Source: Janthinobacterium psychrotolerans (GTDB lineage: Bacteria > Pseudomonadota > Gammaproteobacteria > Burkholderiales > Burkholderiaceae_D). From it: a stretch of 64,000 bases of DNA. The position numbers were made by a program, and so were the translations under genes. The notes beneath the pieces were generated by a model. That model saw only the letters and a program-made list of their open reading frames with translations. It did no database searches and had not been told where the DNA came from. The stretch lies in the NCBI RefSeq assembly GCF_001677885.1, contig NZ_LOCQ01000060.1, positions 62,001-126,000 on the forward strand, written 5' to 3'. Numbering within the stretch: position 1 is the stretch's first letter; each line of letters starts with the position of its first letter. Of the stretch, positions 61,320 to 64,000 are shown piece by piece.

Positions 61320-62244
61320 CTATGTGCGGCAGCGCCAGCATCGGTTCGAGCGCCAGCGCCAGCTTTTGCTGGCCGGCGCGCGACATGGTTGTCATCGGCA
61401 GGCGCAGTTCGTCGCGCAGCTTGCCCTGCATGGCCAGCGCCGCCTTGATCGGGCCGGGGTTCGGTTCGGCGAACAGCAGCCGTATGGCAGGCAGCATGGT
61501 CTGGAACAGCGCGCCGGCGGCGGCGTGGTTGTCTGACTTGACGAGTTCGAACAGCTGGGCATACAGGTCGGGGCGCACCTGGGCGGCGGCCGACATGGCG
61601 CCATGCGCACCCATCGACAGGCTGGCCAGCAGCAGCGCATCGTCGCCGCACAGCACGTCGAGGTGGGTATCGCGCAGCAGCTGGCCGAACTGGTCGAGCT
61701 GTCCGCCCGCCTCCTTGATGGCGACAAAGTGCGAGTCGCGCGCCAGCAGCGCCGCTGTCGCCGTCGTGATGTGCACGCCGGTGCGGGCCGGCACGTTGTA
61801 GAGCACGATGGAATGGTCGGTGGCGGCGGCAATCGTCTGGAAGTGGCGCACGATCCCTTCCTGCGATGGCCGCACATAGGCCGGCGCGGAGATCAGCAGG
61901 CCGGCCAGCGGATGGTCGTGATAGCGCTGCACGGCGGCCGTGACGGCGCGCGTGTCGCTGCCGCCGATGCCCATCACGACGGGAAAGCGCGGGCCGACCG
62001 CTTCGAGCACGCTATCGAGCAGCATGCCCTGTTCGGCCTGGCTCAGCATGGCCGCCTCGCCGGTGGTGCCGCACACCACCAAGCCATTGACGCCGCTGGC
62101 GGCCAGTTCGCCGGCCAGCTGCTGGGCGGCGTCGACATCGATCGCGCCATCGCGAAACGGCGTGACCATCGGCACCCAGATGCCCTGGAAGTGGGCCGTG
62201 ATGCGCTCGCAGGACATCGCGTGTTCGCACGCGTACTGGTTCAT
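61294..62244 (-). CDS. DapA-family aldolase (dihydrodipicolinate synthase-like)
   Basis: 316 residues. (beta/alpha)8 lyase: FQGIWVPMVTPF, GTTGEAAML, the Tyr of VLYNVPARTG, Schiff-base Lys in FVAIKEAGG. All residues expected of true DapA are kept, but N-acetylneuraminate- or keto-acid-lyase relatives cannot be excluded; a separate housekeeping dapA probably exists elsewhere. The final residues GRVRREAP and the stop are encoded by a REP element. ATG overlaps the stop of a small upstream gene (ATGA). Confidence 0.87.
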   Translation of the reverse strand: MNQYACEHAMSCERITAHFQGIWVPMVTPFRDGAIDVDAAQQLAGELAASGVNGLVVCGTTGEAAMLSQAEQGMLLDSVLEAVGPRFPVVMGIGGSDTRAVTAAVQRYHDHPLAGLLISAPAYVRPSQEGIVRHFQTIAAATDHSIVLYNVPARTGVHITTATAALLARDSHFVAIKEAGGQLDQFGQLLRDTHLDVLCGDDALLLASLSMGAHGAMSAAAQVRPDLYAQLFELVKSDNHAAAGALFQTMLPAIRLLFAEPNPGPIKAALAMQGKLRDELRLPMTTMSRAGQQKLALALEPMLALPHIGRVRREAP

Positions 62245-62516
62245 TGCGCACCACCGTGGCGTGGATGGTCCTGGCAAATGCGGCCAAATTCCGCCGCCGG
62301 CAGCGAGCGCATCACGGCGTCCATCGTCAGGCGCAGCGCCGGTTCGGTCACGCACAGGTCCACCCGCATGCGTTCGGCATGGTCGACCGCCACCACCCGC
62401 ATGAACGACAGCATCGCGCCGCAGGTCTTGAACACCAGCTGGCGCAGCGCCGACAGGCACTCCTTGTCGACCGTGATATGGATGAGAAAAGTGGCTTGGC
62501 GCAGGGATGTGTCCAT
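62241..62516 (-). CDS. Small ACT-like protein coupled to the DapA-like gene
   Basis: 91 residues. ATFLIHITVDKECLSALRQLV, then a beta-alpha-beta-like pattern (FMRVVAVDHAERMRVDLCV) suggest an ACT-type ligand-binding fold; assignment is weak. Overlaps the next gene by four bases (ATGA), so the two are coupled. It could be an amino-acid-responsive partner of the aldolase. No clear ribosome site upstream of ATG 62516. Confidence 0.6.
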   Translation of the reverse strand: MDTSLRQATFLIHITVDKECLSALRQLVFKTCGAMLSFMRVVAVDHAERMRVDLCVTEPALRLTMDAVMRSLPAAEFGRICQDHPRHGGAQ

Positions 62517-62772
62517 GGCGATGGTGCTTTGCAGCGGTGGTTGAGATGCAATCGAGGTTAGCAGCGGGCCTGTAAAGATGGTCTAAAAAGCGTGGTGGCG
62601 GGCGTAAACGCGGTGTATTTTTTGGCAGCCGCCGCCATGTGCGCGAGGGCTGGGCTGTTGCGTTTTTGCCCCGCACGCAGGGCATGCGTACGCTTTTGTT
62701 ACAAAATTGAATCGTGCTTTCGGGAACGGAGGTTTATATTGAAACCGTCTCCGCCATCCAGCAAGTCACGCC

Positions 62773-63789
62773 ATGTCAGACGAAAAAATCCCCCCTGTCG
62801 TTTCTCCCCCCACGCCCGCACCGCAAGCCGCCGTGCCGCCGGTGCGCCCTGACCGCGTGGGCCGCGCCTCCGATGCCGATGAGCGCGACCGCCGCTCGCG
62901 CGAGGCGCCGCCGCGTTACCTGAAGGACAACGATACGCCGTTCGCGCTGGCCTGGCGTGTGCTGACGTCGCGCTACCGTTCGATGCGCGACAAGGCGGGG
63001 CGCGACTTCATGCGGCGCACTTTGCGCATCGGGATTTCGGCGCGCATTTTTCACCCGGAGCCGGGCGCCACTGGCCTGCGCAGCAAGAATTTGCAGTACC
63101 TGGAAGAGTCGATCGCGCAGTGGGTGATGTCGCGCGATGTGCTGGTGTTCATGATCCCGACCGTCAATACCAGCGGGCTGCTGCATCCCAGCAATATCAC
63201 GCTGCGCCACTATGCGCGCCACCTCGATGGCCTGGTGCTGCAGGGTGGCGCGGACGTGTCGCCGCAGACGTATTCGGAAGCGGCCACCCGGCCCGAATGG
63301 AGCGGCGACCGCGCGCGCGACCTGTATGAGCTGGAACTGCTGCACGAATTCGTCGACGCGGGCAAGCCGGTACTGGGAATCTGCCGCGGCTGCCAGCTGA
63401 TCAACGTGGGCTTTGGCGGCACCCTGTACCAGGATATCGCCTCGGACGTGGAGGGCGCGTCCTCGCACGTAAACGACCTGTACGACCGCCACCGCCACAC
63501 CATCGTCTTCCCGAAAGGCTCGACCCTGGCCGGGATGTTTCCCAAGGCGGGCGAGGCGCTGGTGAACTCGATCCACCACCAGTCTGTGAAGGATCTGGGG
63601 CGCGACATCACGGTGGAAGCGTATTCGCATGGCGACAATATCGTCGAGGCGATCCGCTACCAGCGCGCGCGCTTCGTGATGGGCTTGCAGTGGCACCCGG
63701 AATTCCATTCGGCCGGCGGCGTCGAGCTGCTCGATTGCACGCCGATACTCGATAACTTCCTGCGCGCGGCGCGGGAGACCCGCTTTTGA
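62773..63789 (+). CDS. Class I amidotransferase-type hydrolase (peptidase C26, PuuD-like)
   Basis: 338 residues. A Pro/Arg-rich N-terminal extension of about 75 residues precedes the domain. Nucleophile Cys in GICRGCQLINVGFGG; catalytic His and Glu in GLQWHPEFH. The family includes gamma-glutamyl-GABA hydrolase. Substrate here is unknown; the extension is longer than in PuuD (~254 residues). Its stop overlaps the start of the next gene. Confidence 0.85.
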   Translation: MSDEKIPPVVSPPTPAPQAAVPPVRPDRVGRASDADERDRRSREAPPRYLKDNDTPFALAWRVLTSRYRSMRDKAGRDFMRRTLRIGISARIFHPEPGATGLRSKNLQYLEESIAQWVMSRDVLVFMIPTVNTSGLLHPSNITLRHYARHLDGLVLQGGADVSPQTYSEAATRPEWSGDRARDLYELELLHEFVDAGKPVLGICRGCQLINVGFGGTLYQDIASDVEGASSHVNDLYDRHRHTIVFPKGSTLAGMFPKAGEALVNSIHHQSVKDLGRDITVEAYSHGDNIVEAIRYQRARFVMGLQWHPEFHSAGGVELLDCTPILDNFLRAARETRF

Positions 63790-64000
63790 TTACCCGGCGC
63801 ACAGTGCTGGCCGGCCTGCTGGCCCTGCCGTTGGCCGGCGTGCGGGCGGCAAAACCGGGTGGTGAAGCTTTGCCGTTTGCACTAACGCCACAGTCGCGCG
63901 CGGCCGCCTTGAAAGCACAGGTACCTGAAAAACTGGCGGCGCAAGTGATCCGCGCGGCGCAAAAGGCGGTGGACCGGCCCGTGCACCTGATGGACGCAGT
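63786..64000 (+). CDS. Exported protein with Tat-like signal (3' end outside window)
   Basis: Frame opens with TTG overlapping the previous stop (TTGA) and runs off the window after about 71 codons. N-terminus ITRRTVLAGLLALPLAGVRA has twin arginines and a hydrophobic core, as in Tat signals. Too little sequence for a family call. Coupled to the C26 hydrolase gene. Confidence 0.6.
   Translation, partial: MITRRTVLAGLLALPLAGVRAAKPGGEALPFALTPQSRAAALKAQVPEKLAAQVIRAAQKAVDRPVHLMDA

Overview
The window is high-GC, tightly packed chromosomal DNA from a Gram-negative proteobacterium. Gene content and style (paa genes with an embedded branched-chain-type ABC transporter, extracellular cyanophycinase, M13/M64/M43 secreted peptidases, kdpFABCDE, DapA-like enzyme, TorF-type porin) suggest a betaproteobacterium of the Oxalobacteraceae (Janthinobacterium/Duganella/Massilia-like). 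The genus is an inference; there is no rRNA to test it. I found no tRNA, rRNA, CRISPR array, prophage or intact insertion sequence.

Layout. 1-12535 (+): the distal part of a phenylacetate operon, paaG(partial)-paaH-paaI-paaK-paaJ, then a five-gene ABC importer (binding protein, LivH, LivM, LivG, LivF), then paaY-paaZ. 12539-15262 (-): an M24 peptidase and argH. 15424-19116: a three-gene minus-strand operon (alpha/beta hydrolase, BlaI-type repressor, M56 sensor with HEAT repeats) preceded by a BlaI-type operator and flanked by two direct copies of a cassette made of a conserved 92-bp upstream block and a 62-65 residue membrane-anchored peptide gene. 19380-22267: M13 peptidase and two small unknown genes.

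22270-30127: a probable cyanophycin scavenging locus. YfcC-type transporter and an M14-like amidohydrolase (CphZ candidate) diverge from an RpiR regulator, a TonB-dependent receptor and an exported cyanophycinase. 30131-34362: hybrid histidine kinase, divergent M64 peptidase and an unknown membrane-anchored protein.

34428-40205: an operon behind a perfect FNR/Anr box centred at -41.5 from the predicted start: enoyl reductase (FabI-type), DUF3141 protein with a PHA-synthase-like Cys-Asp-His triad, a MaoC-phosphotransacylase fusion, and an acetate/butyrate kinase. Together these could turn (R)-3-hydroxybutyryl-CoA into butyrate with ATP formation under low oxygen. This is the strongest candidate for an incompletely described system.

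40398-43612: a Lys/Ala-rich exported protein, an M43 protease fused to a seven-bladed PLL-like lectin propeller, a small unknown protein and a stand-alone LuxR-type HTH protein. 43757-51714 (-): parE-hscC-J-like membrane protein-parC, with a near-consensus LexA box over the parE promoter. 51976-60319 (+): a KdpE box, a 35-residue leader membrane protein, kdpF-A-B-C, a REP doublet, kdpD-kdpE. 60448-64000: TorF-type porin, a second REP doublet that supplies the C-terminus of a DapA-like enzyme, a small ACT-like partner, a class I amidotransferase-type hydrolase, and the start of an exported protein cut by the window end.
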